64,000 nucleotides of DNA, from the NCBI GenBank assembly GCA_907165275.2, contig OU015668.1, forward strand, positions 10,349,658-10,413,657, written 5' to 3'. The translations under genes were made by a program, and so were the position numbers. This stretch comes from Zygaena filipendulae (Eukaryota; Arthropoda; Insecta; Lepidoptera; Zygaenidae). The notes beneath the pieces were generated by a model. The model saw only the letters and a program-made list of their open reading frames with translations. It had not been told where the DNA came from and ran no database searches. Below are positions 30,946-42,354 of this stretch, in pieces (within the stretch, counting starts at the first letter, position 1; the number at the start of each line of letters is the position of its first letter).

Positions 30946-31670
30946 ATCTAAGAAAGAGAATTAATAAAATTGTATATTTTGTCTATTTTCCTATGAATTT
31001 TCAAAAATCCTTTCGTAGTGTTAACCTTATAAGCAGTAGCGTAGCTTCCGGAGGACCAGACGGTGAGTTGGCCCTCGGACCCTGACCAGCGTCGAAATCA
31101 TTTGAAAGAATACAAGGGAATTTCGGATAAGTGTCAAACTTCTGTTTAGACCCTGAAATGCAAGATAAAGAGCTAATAATGAGGTACCTAAGATTAATAA
31201 ACTTGAACAATTCGCTTCGGGCCCCATTTTATTTTGCACCAGGGCCTCTGGTTACAATTCAGCTTACAAAGGAAATTACTGTTCAAATTGCCTAGCTTCA
31301 GAAGTCGGTTATTATTGAGTCAGTTACCAAACTTCCGAGAAAAATTGACCATCGAAAAATTCATTACAAACGGTTCTGTGGAAACTCCGACAAACAGATC
31401 CCGAGGTAATCGAAGGTTTATTTGCATACATTTACATGTAAATAGACACAAAACCAAATTCATCTTCGTCAGTACAGATTAAATGTTTGGCAAAACTACA
31501 AGTGAAACCACCAAAGCCATTTTCGTTCATATTCGTCGGGCGTATAAGTTGCAGAATTGTTTGCCCAAAACTTATATCATGCGGTAAATGTAAGTCCTAA
31601 ATACACAGAGGTGTTCAAATCGTAAATTGACTGTAACATTTGTTACACTATTAGGTATGTATTATAAAGT
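30946..31670. other. No gene recognised
   Basis: Overlapping short open frames at 31001-31482 have no recognisable motif. Confidence 0.45.
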
Positions 31671-31671
31671 A

Positions 31672-31870
31672 TTAGCTGTGCCTCGTGGTTTCACCCGCGG
31701 TAATTTCGAAGTTCTCGCGGGAATTCCGGGATAAAAAGTACCCTATGTCCTTCTCTGTACCCCTGACAACGTGCATGCCAAATTTCATCCAAATCCGTTC
31801 AGCCGTTTTTGCGTGATTGAGTAATAAACATCCAAACATCAACTCTTTCATATTTATAATATTAGTTGGA
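31672..31870 (-). mobile_element. Short Helitron
   Basis: The 3' end is degenerate (TTAGCTGTGCC on the + strand) and the 5' end is TCCAACTAATATTATAAA. The body is close to the family consensus (GTGCATGCCAAATTTCATCC). Confidence 0.82.
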
Positions 31871-31954
31871 TTTAGGCATATAAGTGCGGTTCGAATTGAG
31901 TTACGAAGAGTTCGGACTTCGCTATGAGCTCCGAAGTTGTTTGTGTTGTTTATT

Positions 31955-32145
31955 CTCTACATATAAATGTGGTTTCTGAAGTTGTTTGGATGTTTGTTGC
32001 TCAATTAGATATAAACGGCTCCACAAATTTAGATTAAATTGGGCAAAAAGATATATGTTCTCTTATAACACATAGTACTTTGTTTACCTACCAAGATTCT
32101 CTTAAATCATCCAAATCTACGTGGGCGTAGCCGCAGGGACTGGTC
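31955..32145 (+). mobile_element. Helitron relic
   Basis: CTACATATAAATGTGG to GGGCGTAGCCGCAGGGACTG. Confidence 0.55.
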
Positions 32146-32459
32146 TTAGATTTCAATGTAAACAATGCAAAGGTCCTTAATATCTAGTTACGTAACTACA
32201 GATTCGAAAACAATGATTTTAAGAGTTCCTGCTATTTTGTTCCTTTACTTGTAGCCATGAAAATCGCACACAAACTAATGTAAACTTTATTGGAATTTCA
32301 CATAGGTTTTATTTTATCACAACTTGATTGCTTCTAGAAAAAATTAGTTATAACAAGTCTGACATTATTATTTGTTCATGATAATTCAAATAGTAATAGT
32401 AGTAGATAATTCAATAGTAGTAGTAAGTAGGTACATAAAAAAGAACCACAAAACCCTTA

Positions 32460-32577
32460 CTTCTAAAACATCAGCCATATAACTTGCGATATAAAAAGAA
32501 ATAGCCGGTGGAAATTCCTTTGCTGGCCGCTGTACTCTATCAATACAAAATGGCCACCGACCGCTGCTATATTTCAT
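32460..32577 (-). other. Possible exon, unrecognised
   Basis: ATG at 32577 (GCCATGAAAT) opens MKYSSGRWPFCIDRVQRP and stays open to a good donor (GAA|GTAAGG) at about 32461. No partner exon or family was recognised, so it may be chance. Confidence 0.2.
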
Positions 32578-32805
32578 GGCTAGAATTTATCTATCCGCCC
32601 GGAAATCTATTGGCACCTTCGCTATTGGTCTCCGTAAAAATGAGGCAATTAACTTAAAGAGGGTCATACAGATCGCATCGCAACCTACCAGATACTATTG
32701 CGATAAAATAAATATTCAACCATTTTGAAATGGAAAATTAATTATGCTATGAAGTGATTTTTGTTTCAAAGTCAATCATCTTATCTTATCTTATCTTATA
32801 ATAAT

Positions 32806-33054
32806 ATATGTATATAAATCACGTGTCACGTTGTTTGTCCGCGATGGACTCTGAAACAACTGAACGGATTTTGATAAAATTTTGTAATCATTTATAATAT
32901 GGTCCAACTTAAAAGACAGGATAGTTTTTATCCCGGAATTCCCGCGGGAACTCCGGCACTAATGCGGGGAACAGCTAGACATAGAATATTTTTTTCCCGC
33001 AACCTCTGCAGGAACTCCGAAATTACCGCGGATGAAATCGCGGGGGACAGCTAG
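32806..33054 (+). mobile_element. Helitron of the CACGTG subfamily with two 3' ends
   Basis: The 5' part AAATCACGTGTCACGTTG is followed by GTCCGCGATGGACTC. One 3' end (CTAG at 32975-32978) is followed 76 bases later by another (33051-33054). Confidence 0.82.
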
Positions 33055-33528
33055 TTTATTATAATTTGCGACGGAATTTTTCCACCCCCGTAAGTTTCAG
33101 TCTTTGTTACGGAATAAAAAGTATAATTACTCAGGAGTAGGTACTCAATACTCAATATTTTTTCTTCCACGCTTCCATAATAGGTACCTGAAGATTCCTA
33201 AATCCCAGAAGCTATTATTCAAGATTCATCCTTAAAAAAAGCTAGTGTGATACTGGTGGTAATGAAGTGATAAAAAAAAATGAGTTGTAGGCCAAAGACC
33301 TAGGTTGGACGTAGGTGGACGTAGTCATGGAAACACCAAAAATGTTTGGTCGTGAAGTTATATGAGCCGTGGAGCGATAAGTGGCGTTGCGTTTTGTTGG
33401 GATAACAGCGGTCAGTCACGGCAGCAGCGTCCTCAAACAGTCCGAAATTCGTAGAGTCAGCAACGAAAACTTGAATGGATTTTTAGATGGATGAAAAACT
33501 GGCGGGATGGTGGAGTATACTAATTCAA

Positions 33529-33715
33529 TGGGCTAGTAGACTAATTTTTTTTTAGTCCGTCTTGTAGATTGATAAAAAATATTTGACATGTATTTTTTCT
33601 TTTTTTACGCAATCAAAAAATAACTGCGATACATTAAGTTAAAATTTCGCGTGACGTCACTATCTGGTGCAGCTTGTATGGGGGCTTATAGCGGTTAATG
33701 ACGTCACGATGTAAC
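33529..33715 (+). repeat. CRE-type MITE, copy 6, right half lost
   Basis: The left half and both TGACGTCA sites are present. It stops at about 33715, where an unrelated inverted-repeat sequence begins. Confidence 0.8.
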
Positions 33716-33719
33716 GAGG

Positions 33720-34280
33720 CGGCTATATGCCACTCGTTATGATATCCCGCCTCGTTTCTAATACTTTTAATTTTTTTTTTCTGTAATCAGTTCTTTTGAT
33801 GTTTAAAATACTTTTTGATAGAACTGGATACAAATTTTAACAATACAACAACTGAAAATACAAAAATTATCTTTGATTTATTATTGAGCTAGTTGAAGGC
33901 CTTATTACTAACTAGCTGTGCCCCGCGGTTTCACCCGCGTGAAAAGTTTTTATGTAACAACTTTTTTTCCCGACATCCGATTTGAATGAAACAAAGCCTA
34001 TATGTAGCTCCAGGCTAAGCTTAATCTACCTGTGAACACCGCATGACAATCCGTTCTGTAGATTCAGAGATCATCGCGAACAGACAGACAGAAAAGAATT
34101 TTAAATAATTTTTTTGTGGTTGGTTACTCTTCTTTTATCGGCCCCTGACAATTTTCTTTAAAATATTCAATGTACAGAATCGTGGATTCTACTCTTTTAT
34201 TATAGTATAGATAGATAACCGGGCGCCAAAGGGCGAGGTTTGGAAGTAGTAGTAAGGCCTTCGGCTAGCTCAATAAAAAT
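33720..34280. mobile_element. Inverted-repeat sequence interrupted by a Helitron
   Basis: TTATTGAGCTAGTTGAAGGC (33881) and its complement (34248-34275) flank a reverse Helitron (CTAG 33913-33916 to about 34215). The outer sequence contains GTAACGAGGCGG. Confidence 0.65.
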
Positions 34281-34489
34281 AATAAAATAGTAAAATTATT
34301 TTTTTATTATTTTTTTTATTTATTTTGATACAATGATAATTTAGGTATTTATTATTTGAGATCTAAAATTGGAGTCCGTAAAAAATGCATAATAAAATAC
34401 AACGTCACAATATAAAAATTATTTGACAGTATAAATACGTAAGTAGGTATATCTTCTGCCTGCAATTGGGTATTCTCCAAGGTATGAAT

Positions 34490-34793
34490 ATCAAAATACT
34501 AATTAGTCCGTCAGTTAGAAAATAAAAAAATAATAGACACGTATTTTTTGCTTTTTCGATTTAATGAAAATGAACATAGATAAAGCGCATTAAAGTTTAG
34601 GGTGGGGGGCTCGTGACGTCAATATTCATTATAAGCGCCATACAAACCGCACCGAATTGTGACGTCACGCGAAATTTCAACTCAATGTATCTCTGTTATT
34701 TTTTGAGTACGTAAAAAAAGAAAAAATACGTGTCCAATATTTTTTACTAATCTACACGACGGACTAAAAAAAGTCAGTTTTTGTCAAGTAGCC
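34490..34793 (-). repeat. CRE-type MITE, copy 7
   Basis: This is a nearly complete inverted-orientation copy with both TGACGTCA cores kept. Confidence 0.8.
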
Positions 34794-35109
34794 AATTCAA
34801 ATGGGTGCAGCTTCCTTTGTGAATAAGTTACAAACATTCATACAGTCATCTTTAAAAGGTTTCATATATTTTTACTATGTGAATTTGACTTTTTTACTGA
34901 CCGTAAGTGCTTGTGTCAACAATATAGCGTGACCTCTATTCATACCTTTACTTCAGAGCGCCCACATCCCACGTGATGGCATATGTCTCGTGGGCGCAGA
35001 CATTTTTCGTAAACTTCGCATTGAACTGCCCGCCATTAGGCGCAAGACTAGGATCTGCTTTTTGTAATGGCATCCCTTATTTGTGTAACATCCTGATTTG
35101 TAACAGTTA

Positions 35110-35530
35110 GAATCCTTACTATATATTTTGTGAGTAGGTATTGTTTGTTTGTTTTTTGTAACGCTTTCATGGCTTACCTACTCAACCGATTGTCATGAAT
35201 TTTTGCACGCACTTTGTCAGGGGTACAGAAAAAGACATAACTACTTCTTATTCCGGAATTACCTCGGGAACTCCTTGATTAAAGTGAGTGATACTGCGAG
35301 GAATAGCTAGTATATAACTACATATTATAAAACAAATTTCTTCATCGCGTCTGTCTATCTGTGTGTCTGTCTGTTCGCAATCAACTCAAAAACTACCAGA
35401 GGGAGTTTCATACAGTTTTCATCAATAGACAAATTGATTCCAGAGCTAGGTTTATAGGAATAGTTTATCCTGGATTTCCCACGTGAACTCCGAAATTAAA
35501 GGCAGTGGAACCGCGGGGAGCAGCTAGTAT
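35110..35530 (+). mobile_element. Two adjacent Helitron copies
   Basis: The first ends AATAGCTAG near 35310 and the second ends GAGCAGCTAG near 35527. Both are diverged. Confidence 0.7.
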
Positions 35531-35905
35531 TAAAATAAAACTTAAGGGCATATCTAACACGACATGAAATTTATTAAACAATGGTGGATTGGGAGTCAAA
35601 ACCACTATATTTGGAATCTATGTCTATTTGTCATAAAACGCACTTTTTTCTATTGTAATAACGCAGAAAATATGTTTAATTTTTTGGCATGAATAAAATC
35701 ATAAGGAAAAGTTATGCAGCTTATGTTAAGTGATGAAAAAGTTTTTCAAGTTAAAAAACTTAACATATTATAAACAAAGCACTTTATGACAATAGTTTTG
35801 GATACTTCATAATTGAGACTACTTGACAAAATTTTTTTTAGTCCGTCGTGTATATTAATAAAAAATATCGGACACGTATTTTTTATTTTTTTACGTAATC
35901 AAAAA

Positions 35906-37111
35906 AACCGACTTCCAAAAACACAAAACTAAAAAAGCTTAAAAATAAAAAGCTAAAAATAACAAAATACCGATTTAATCCAAAAGACAAAAACACACGT
36001 AATATTCTTATTGGTTTGTGCTACCACTGATCAGTTTGAATTCGGTGACAAGCCCGCTGGTGTCTGCCCACTTGGCCTGCCCACTGCCCACTTGTTGTTC
36101 TGCTCACGAAGAGCTGGTGGCGGGAGTCGACTTAGCCCATCTACCCTCTCCATATTTGGCTTGTCACCGACTTCATACCGATCAGTGGTAGCACAAACCA
36201 ATAAGAATATTACGTGTGTTTTTGTCTTTTGGATTAAATCGGTATTTTGTTATTTTTAGCTTTTTATTTTTAAGCTTTTTTAGTTTTGTGTTTTTGGAAG
36301 TCGGTTTTAATTTTTTTGTAAAAAATTTGTTTATTTTTCGCTTTTAAGTGACATAGTTCGTAATTAATCTAAGTTACAATAGCCTAATATCAACTGCTCA
36401 TCGCCTTTTACAAAATATTGCTTTTCCCGACGCAGGGACGTTAATTATTGAGGAGTTCTCCTGGTACATCACCAACAGTTCCACTTCACCATATACATTG
36501 TGACGAGCATAAATTGTTTAGAAACCATATTAAAGTTAACGATTCGGAACCCGTGAAATATCTATTATTGAGTAGTTCCCATAACCATCTGTGGTCTTCA
36601 TCATCAGTTCCACTTCTTCAAACTTTGTTTTCCGAAAGCAAATTAACGATTTACTATAAAAAATACAAAAATCGCTATAGGTGTACCTATAATTTTTGAA
36701 GAGTTCCTTCGATTACTCCAAGATTCCATCATCAGATCTCGACTTGGTGACAATGGAATCAATTTGGGAGTATCCCCTTTCAAACAAAAAAGCAATTTTT
36801 GAAATCGCTCCAATCGGAACCCGTCAAATACGTATTATTGTTGAGTAGTTCCGATGACCATCTGTGGTCTTCATCATCAGTTCCACTTCTTCAAATATTG
36901 CTTTCCAAAAGCAAATGAACGATTTACTATAAAAAATACCCAAATCGCTATAGGTGTGCCTATAATTTTTGAAGAGTTCTCTCGATTTCTCCAAGATCCC
37001 ATCATCAGATCCCGACTTGGTGGCAATGGGACCTAATTGGGAGTAAACCATTTCAAACAAAAAAAGAATTTTCCAAATCGGTCCAACCGTCTTCGAGTAA
37101 TCGGTGAACAT

Positions 37112-37149
<38 letters not shown>

Positions 37150-37196
37150 ATACATACAATCGAACATAGAACCTCCTCCTTTTTGGAAGTCGGTTA
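35906..37196. mobile_element. 1.29-kb element with inverted ends, an internal palindrome and tandem repeats
   Basis: Both ends carry AACCGACTTCCAAAAA in opposite orientation (near 35906 and 37181-37196). Arms of about 150 bases (35909-36058 and 36150-36306) form a long inverted repeat around a GC-richer centre. A roughly 273-base unit is repeated in direct orientation (landmarks at 36586 and 36859). An A-run of 33 lies at 37116-37148. It splits a MITE copy whose halves are at 35821-35905 and 37197-37320. Similar end sequence occurs at 8755-8795. No coding frame was supported. Confidence 0.75.
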
Positions 37197-37369
37197 AAAA
37201 TAACGGCGATACCTGCATTGAGTTGAAATTTCGCGTGTCGTCACAACACGGTGCAGTTTGTACCGAATAATAACGTCACGAGTCCCCCATCCTAAGCTTT
37301 GATGAGTTACCTATATCTAATACATATGTATATATAATTGTATGTATATATATGTATATATATATATAT

Positions 37370-37557
37370 ATAAATGTATATATAAATCACGTGTCACGTT
37401 GTTTGTCCGCGATGGACTCCGAAACTACTGAACGGATTTTGATCAAATTATGTAACCATTAATAAAATGGTCCAACTTAAAGATAGGATAGTTTTTAACC
37501 CGGAATTCCCGCGGGAACTCCGAAATTACCGCGGGTGACGGCTCGGGGGACGGCTAG
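37370..37557 (+). mobile_element. Helitron of the CACGTG subfamily, single 3' end
   Basis: AAATCACGTGTCACGTTG to GACGGCTAG, next to an (AT)n run, inside a CRE-type MITE. Confidence 0.8.
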
Positions 37558-37690
37558 TCTATATATATTTTCATTAAAAAAAAAATACGTTTAGCAAAAA
37601 ATACGTGTCTAATATTTTTTTATTTTCTAACTGATGGACTAATTAGTATTTCGATTTTAAATCCCGGAAAATACCCAAATAAACATAATA

Positions 37691-38981
37691 CGTAGGTCAC
37701 ACTATAAGTTTTGCGTAACTTAAAAAAACAACATGTTATAACCAAAATATTATGTTTATTGCTTTTCAAAATACTCTCCTTTACATTTTAAACATTTTTT
37801 CATGCGATCGAACCATTTTTTAAAACAGGAGGACCACAGATCTGAAGGCATGTTTTCTACGTGCTGATTGAACGTTATCACTGCCTCTTCAGAGTTGGTA
37901 AAAGTGAAACCTCTCATCAAATCTTTGATTTTAGGGAAAATACAGAAATCACAGGGTGCTAGGTCGGGGCTATGCGCAGGATGGGTGACGAGTTGTACTT
38001 TTTCGGAAGCTAAAAAGGACTTTGTTTTGTTGGCCGTGTGTGAAGAAGCGTTGTCATGATGTAGAAGAACGCGGCTTTTTGGTCGTCTTTCGCGAACTTT
38101 TTCTAACACCCTGGGTAAACAAATGGTAGAATACCACTCGGCATTAACACTCTTTTGATCTTCATGTGGAATTGTACAGATGGGACCCGTAGTTGAGAAA
38201 AAAACGCGATCATTTTTTTACCAACGTTTCTCGCCTGCCTCACTTTTGTTGGCCTGTTCTCATTTTCAAACACCCATTCACAAGATTTCTGTTTTTTTTT
38301 TCGGGTTCAAAACAACAAATCCACGTTTTTTATTCTGTGATAATGTCATAAACACCATTAGAATGTCCGTGGTCGTACTTCAGTAGTATCTGTGAGCACC
38401 ATTCCACGCGAGCCCGCTTCTACTCCGCTGTCAGTCCATGAGGGATCCAACGACAACAAAGTTTCCGAACTTTCAATTCTTCGTGTAAAATTTTCTGAAT
38501 TTGGCTCATACCAATCCCCGATAGTCCTCGAATTGTCTCATAGGTAACCCGCGGGTTTTCTTCAATTAGCCGCTTAACAGTAGCCACATTATTTTCGTTG
38601 ACGGCAGTTGAAGGCCGCCCTTCACGAAATGAGTCATGTAAAGAAACTCGACCTCTCTCAAATTCAGCAAACCATCGCCTCACGGTGCTCAAACAAGGTG
38701 CTTCTCTCCCAAAAGCATTTTGAAGATGAGCGGCACAGTTTTGAGGAGAGAGAGAACTTTTAAAATCATAAAAAATCATCGCTCTAAAATCTTTTCGACT
38801 TAATTCCATTTTCGTTGCGTACGTAGAACTTTGATGTGTGATAAAAAACATTTGACAAATGATTTCCCGCCAATTGTTTTTTTTTATTACTAAGAAGGTT
38901 GCAATGTTTCAAAAAATATAACATTCAAAATTCAAATAGTTCGGATTAGCTAGAAGTGCAAAACTTTTAGTGTGCCCCATG
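37691..38981 (-). mobile_element. Mariner element, full-length but inactive
   Basis: A 1,291-base element is flanked by TA on both sides (37689-37690 and 38982-38983). Inverted ends of about 30 bases share CACACTATAAGTTTTGC on the left and CACACTAAAAGTTTTGC on the right. Length, TA target and the coding remains fit Tc1/mariner. Confidence 0.92.
37756..38851 (-). pseudogene. Mariner transposase, broken
   Basis: In an active copy this enzyme cuts and pastes the element. The N-terminal 143 residues (38851-38420) are open and hold the HTH_48-type DNA-binding region (MELSRKDFRAMIFYDF, then RRWFAEFERG). A TAG follows WIPHGLTAE, and more stops and frame slips lie between 38,420 and 38,110, where the first catalytic aspartate should be. 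The C-terminal part (38109-37756) is open again and keeps HHDNASSHTA and SPDLAPCDF with 34 residues between the two aspartates, which is the mariner D34D spacing. Confidence 0.92.
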
Positions 38982-38989
38982 TATTCTGT

Positions 38990-39310
38990 CTACATCCACC
39001 GTATATATTGTATCCCGTATCCCGTATATATCCCGTATATATTTTATTATCTATGATCCACCTACAGAGGTGGTGAAATAACTGAGCACGAAGCAATCAA
39101 CGGTCGGCGGGGCGGGCCAGTGAATTAGTAAAATGCCTTAGCTCCAAATTGAATTTTGTTTGTTTAAATTTCCATTCAACCTCAGCGACTGCGGAACTGT
39201 GATAAATTAAAACGTCACTGAACCGAGGCGTTAAAAGATTTATTTCTATTGTTTGTATTACGTTTGACACTGAACGTGACTTCTTTACATCTTATCTTAA
39301 TGTTATATCT
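38990..39310. other. No gene recognised
   Basis: It starts with a repeated CCCGTATATA string; the rest is plain AT-rich DNA. Confidence 0.45.
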
Positions 39311-39312
39311 TA

Positions 39313-39571
39313 TCTTAATATGTATATATAAATCACGTGTCACGTTGTTTGTCCGCGATGGACTCCGAAACTACTGAACGGATTTTGATAAAATTTTGTA
39401 ACCATTCATAAAATGGTCCAACTTAAAAGCTAGGATAGTTTTTATCCCGGAATTCCCGCGGGAACTCCGGCACTAATGCGGGGAACAGCTAATCATCGTG
39501 AACTACTTTTTCCCGGAATTCCCGCGGGAACTCCGAAATTACCGCGGGTGAAATCGCGGGGGACTGCTAGT
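39313..39571 (+). mobile_element. Helitron of the CACGTG subfamily with two 3' ends
   Basis: It has the same structure as 32806-33054. The first 3' end has decayed (AACAGCTAATC), and the second ends TGCTAG. Confidence 0.82.
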
Positions 39572-39744
39572 ATACAGTATAAAATGAAGTCGCTTCCGCT
39601 GTCTGTTCGATAAACCAAAGGCTGTGGCTAGTCATCCGCTAAACGGACGACTAATTAGTCATCCGCTTAACGCAAAATTTTTGATCTTTCCTTACGTTCT
39701 TTTTTTGTTACGAAATTTGCACTGCCAAATGAAAAACCTTTTTA

Positions 39745-40490
39745 GTTGATTGACCTGCGCGGTTTCACCCGGGGTGATTTCGGACTTCCCGTGGGAATAC
39801 CGGGATAAAAAGTACTTTATGTCGCCCATGATCACTGCAGCTTCTTACAAGTGAAAAAAAATTAAAATCGGTTCAGTAGATCCAGAGATTACCCCCTACA
39901 ACTTCACAAACTCACAAACTCCGAAGTTCTCACAAGTTAAAAACTAAAATTTGGTTGACAAGTTCATTATGACGAAACGCCAATGACAATGTTAGATTGA
40001 TCCCTAAGATATGACAAGATTCTTTCTCGAAAACTAGTTTCTTGGAAAACAAAATGGCTGCTGAACGGTGAGTTTGTTTGTTTGTCTGTAACGCTTTCAT
40101 GCCTTCACGGCTCAACCGATCAACATAAAATTTTGCATACACGTCGTCAGGGTTACAGAAAAGGACATAAGGTACTTTTCATCCCGGAATTCCCGCGGAA
40201 ACTCCGAAATTGACACGAGTGCAACTGCATTAAATTTTTCATTATTACATGTTTTCAGTATCATTGATCGGAACCCCTTCTCGGGTATAGGCTTCTTCCA
40301 GCTTAAAAATATACTTTTATATTATATTATGTTTTATAAAAAAGTAAAATCCTATATTATAACGCTTGTAACAAAAACTTTTTGGACCGGAAATACTTAT
40401 TATAAAGCTTTATTGTTATTATTATTATTTCATGTTTTCAGAAAAGGACATAAGACCTCCAAAATTACGCGGGTGAAACCGCGGGAGTAA
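39745..40490. mobile_element. Cluster of Helitron relics
   Basis: A reverse relic (39750-39910), a forward relic (40065-40225, ending AACTCCGAAATTGACACG) and a 3' fragment (40435-40490). Confidence 0.6.
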
Positions 40491-40792
40491 GAAATAAAAA
40501 AGAAATAAATAAAACTCAATAATCTAAAAATCTACGTCAAAGCTCCAGATGTGATTGTAATAAAGTTGCTTTTTTTTTTCTCTATTCCATTCCAACGCAA
40601 AGTTCTTTGAGCAGCAGCGTATGGGCCCTCGAAAAGACTTGTAGCTGGAGTTGTGTGAAACAAATAAATGAAAGGACAGTAAAAAAGGGTAACACTTATT
40701 ATTTGAAACGCATTTTCTGAGTAAACGTCTTTTGCTACAAATTGCTGTAATTTGTTTTGTTTTTGACAATAAAAGAGTGATGTGAAATTCTG

Positions 40793-41304
40793 GGGCCTTA
40801 CTCTTGAACATGATTCAGGGATGATTTCGATTTTGATTTGACTTCGATTTGATTTCACCTCGATGGCATTTTAGTACCTACATAATTTTGAGATTGAAAT
40901 GTGCAATTAATTTATTGTAATAGAATTTGTAAAAAGCTAATTTTAGTCGCAATAAAATACCAAACTTACAAAATCATGACATCAAGTTTGTAAAAAAATT
41001 TTGCAGTAAAGATACGAGTTAAATTATATTGTAATAAACTTCAAAGGTGCTCAGCCTGTAACTTACAAATATTTAAAAGGTTATATTATAGCTGTTATTG
41101 AGTTATGTAATTATATAAAACTTTATTTATATAAATTAAAGTATTAAAAAAAATGTCTAAAGATGACGTCCAACAAGTCAATAAACACGACTCCTAGACA
41201 CGATCCCAAACCTTCAAAATTAGCAAAGTTTTATTCCGTTTCGATCTCAATTCGATTCGAGTTCGATTTGATCCTAACACGATTGCGTCAAGAGTAAGCC
41301 GGCT
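40793..41304. repeat. GGCTTACTCTTGACGC element, copy 2
   Basis: It has the same ends in the opposite order (GGGGCCTTACTCTTGA to GCGTCAAGAGTAAGCCGGC) and is longer than copy 1 by an AT-rich interior. Confidence 0.7.
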
Positions 41305-41315
41305 GTTTTATTATA

Positions 41316-41515
41316 AACTAGCTGTCCCCGCGGTTTCAGCGTCGGTAATTTCGGAGTTCCCGCGGGAATTACGGGATAAAAACTATCCTATCGTTTAAGT
41401 TAGGTCAAATTACAACATAATGACCAAATTTCATCATGATCGATTCAGTAGTTTAAAAGTCCATCGCGGACAAACAACGTGACGCGTAATCTTAATATTA
41501 AGATACCTATCCAAC
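41316..41515 (-). mobile_element. Helitron of the CACGTG subfamily
   Basis: It starts at CTAGCTGTCCCCGCGG; the 5' end is near AACAACGTGACGCGTAATC. Confidence 0.75.
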
Positions 41516-41607
41516 ACATAAATCCACTTATGTCCATTGTCTTTGATGGAGACAAAGCAAACTTGATATATATGTATAATGTATGTGTACATATTAATAT
41601 ATATAAT

Positions 41608-41702
41608 ACTAGCTGTTCCCCGCGGTTTCACCCACGTTAACAAGCGTAACAAAGCAGACAGACAAACATAGTTACTTTCTCATTTATATTATTAGTAGGG
41701 AT
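41608..41702 (-). mobile_element. Helitron with a deleted middle
   Basis: CTAGCTGTTCCCCGCGG joins directly to AACAAGCGTAACAAAGCAG and ends at ATTATTAGTAGGGA. Confidence 0.68.
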
Positions 41703-42086
41703 TGTCCATGAATACAATAAAACTGTAGACTAGAAGTGTCTGTCTGTACATTAAAATCTGAAGAAAACGGGGTTTCAAAGGATACCTAACTAATAGAATC
41801 GATTTGTATCAGTTTTGGAAAATTAGCGTGATACTTATTATTTTATTTGGTTTGTTATTCTGTTTGAACGTGCATTACGTATAAACTACCGGGCGGACTT
41901 TAGTAAAAATAATTCAAAAATAATTCTGATTTTTATTTTTTTTTGATGTTTCTGTGTTGTGGTTTTCTTCTTTTCTAGTCGTGACGAGGCTTGTAGATAT
42001 TACAGAAAATTGGAAGTGAAAATTCCGTACTTATCTCACGCGACTAAAACCGCGGGCACAGCTATTAGTCTTTATTATAAAACAAC

Positions 42087-42345
42087 TAGCTGTCCCCCAC
42101 GATTTCATCCGCGGTAATTTCGGAGTTCCCGAGGTAATTACGGAAAAAAGTGCTGTAGATTACGGTGATAAGCAGTTCCCCGCATTAATTCCGGAGTTCC
42201 CGCGGGAATTCCGGAATTAAAACTATCCTATCTTTTAAGTTGGACCATTTTATGAATGGTTACAAAATTGTATCAAAATCCGTTCAGTAGTTTCGGAGTC
42301 CATCGCGGACAAACAACGTGACACGTGATTTATATATATTAGATA
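42087..42345 (-). mobile_element. Helitron of the CACGTG subfamily with two 3' ends
   Basis: CTAG at about 42087-42090. A second module starts at AGCAGTTCCCCGCATTAATT (about 42172). The 5' end is near 42345. Confidence 0.8.
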
Positions 42346-42354
42346 ACGCTATTC

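Larger units (their letters stand above)
35821..37655 (+). repeat. CRE-type MITE copy split twice
   Basis: The parts are at 35821-35905, 37197-37320 and 37560-37655. The first gap holds the 1.29-kb element. The second holds an AT-rich microsatellite and a Helitron (about 37370-37557). Confidence 0.75.

Noticed and set aside
36824..37218. - strand open frames with long phenylalanine runs
   Set aside because: They are translations of a poly-A run inside a repeat element.
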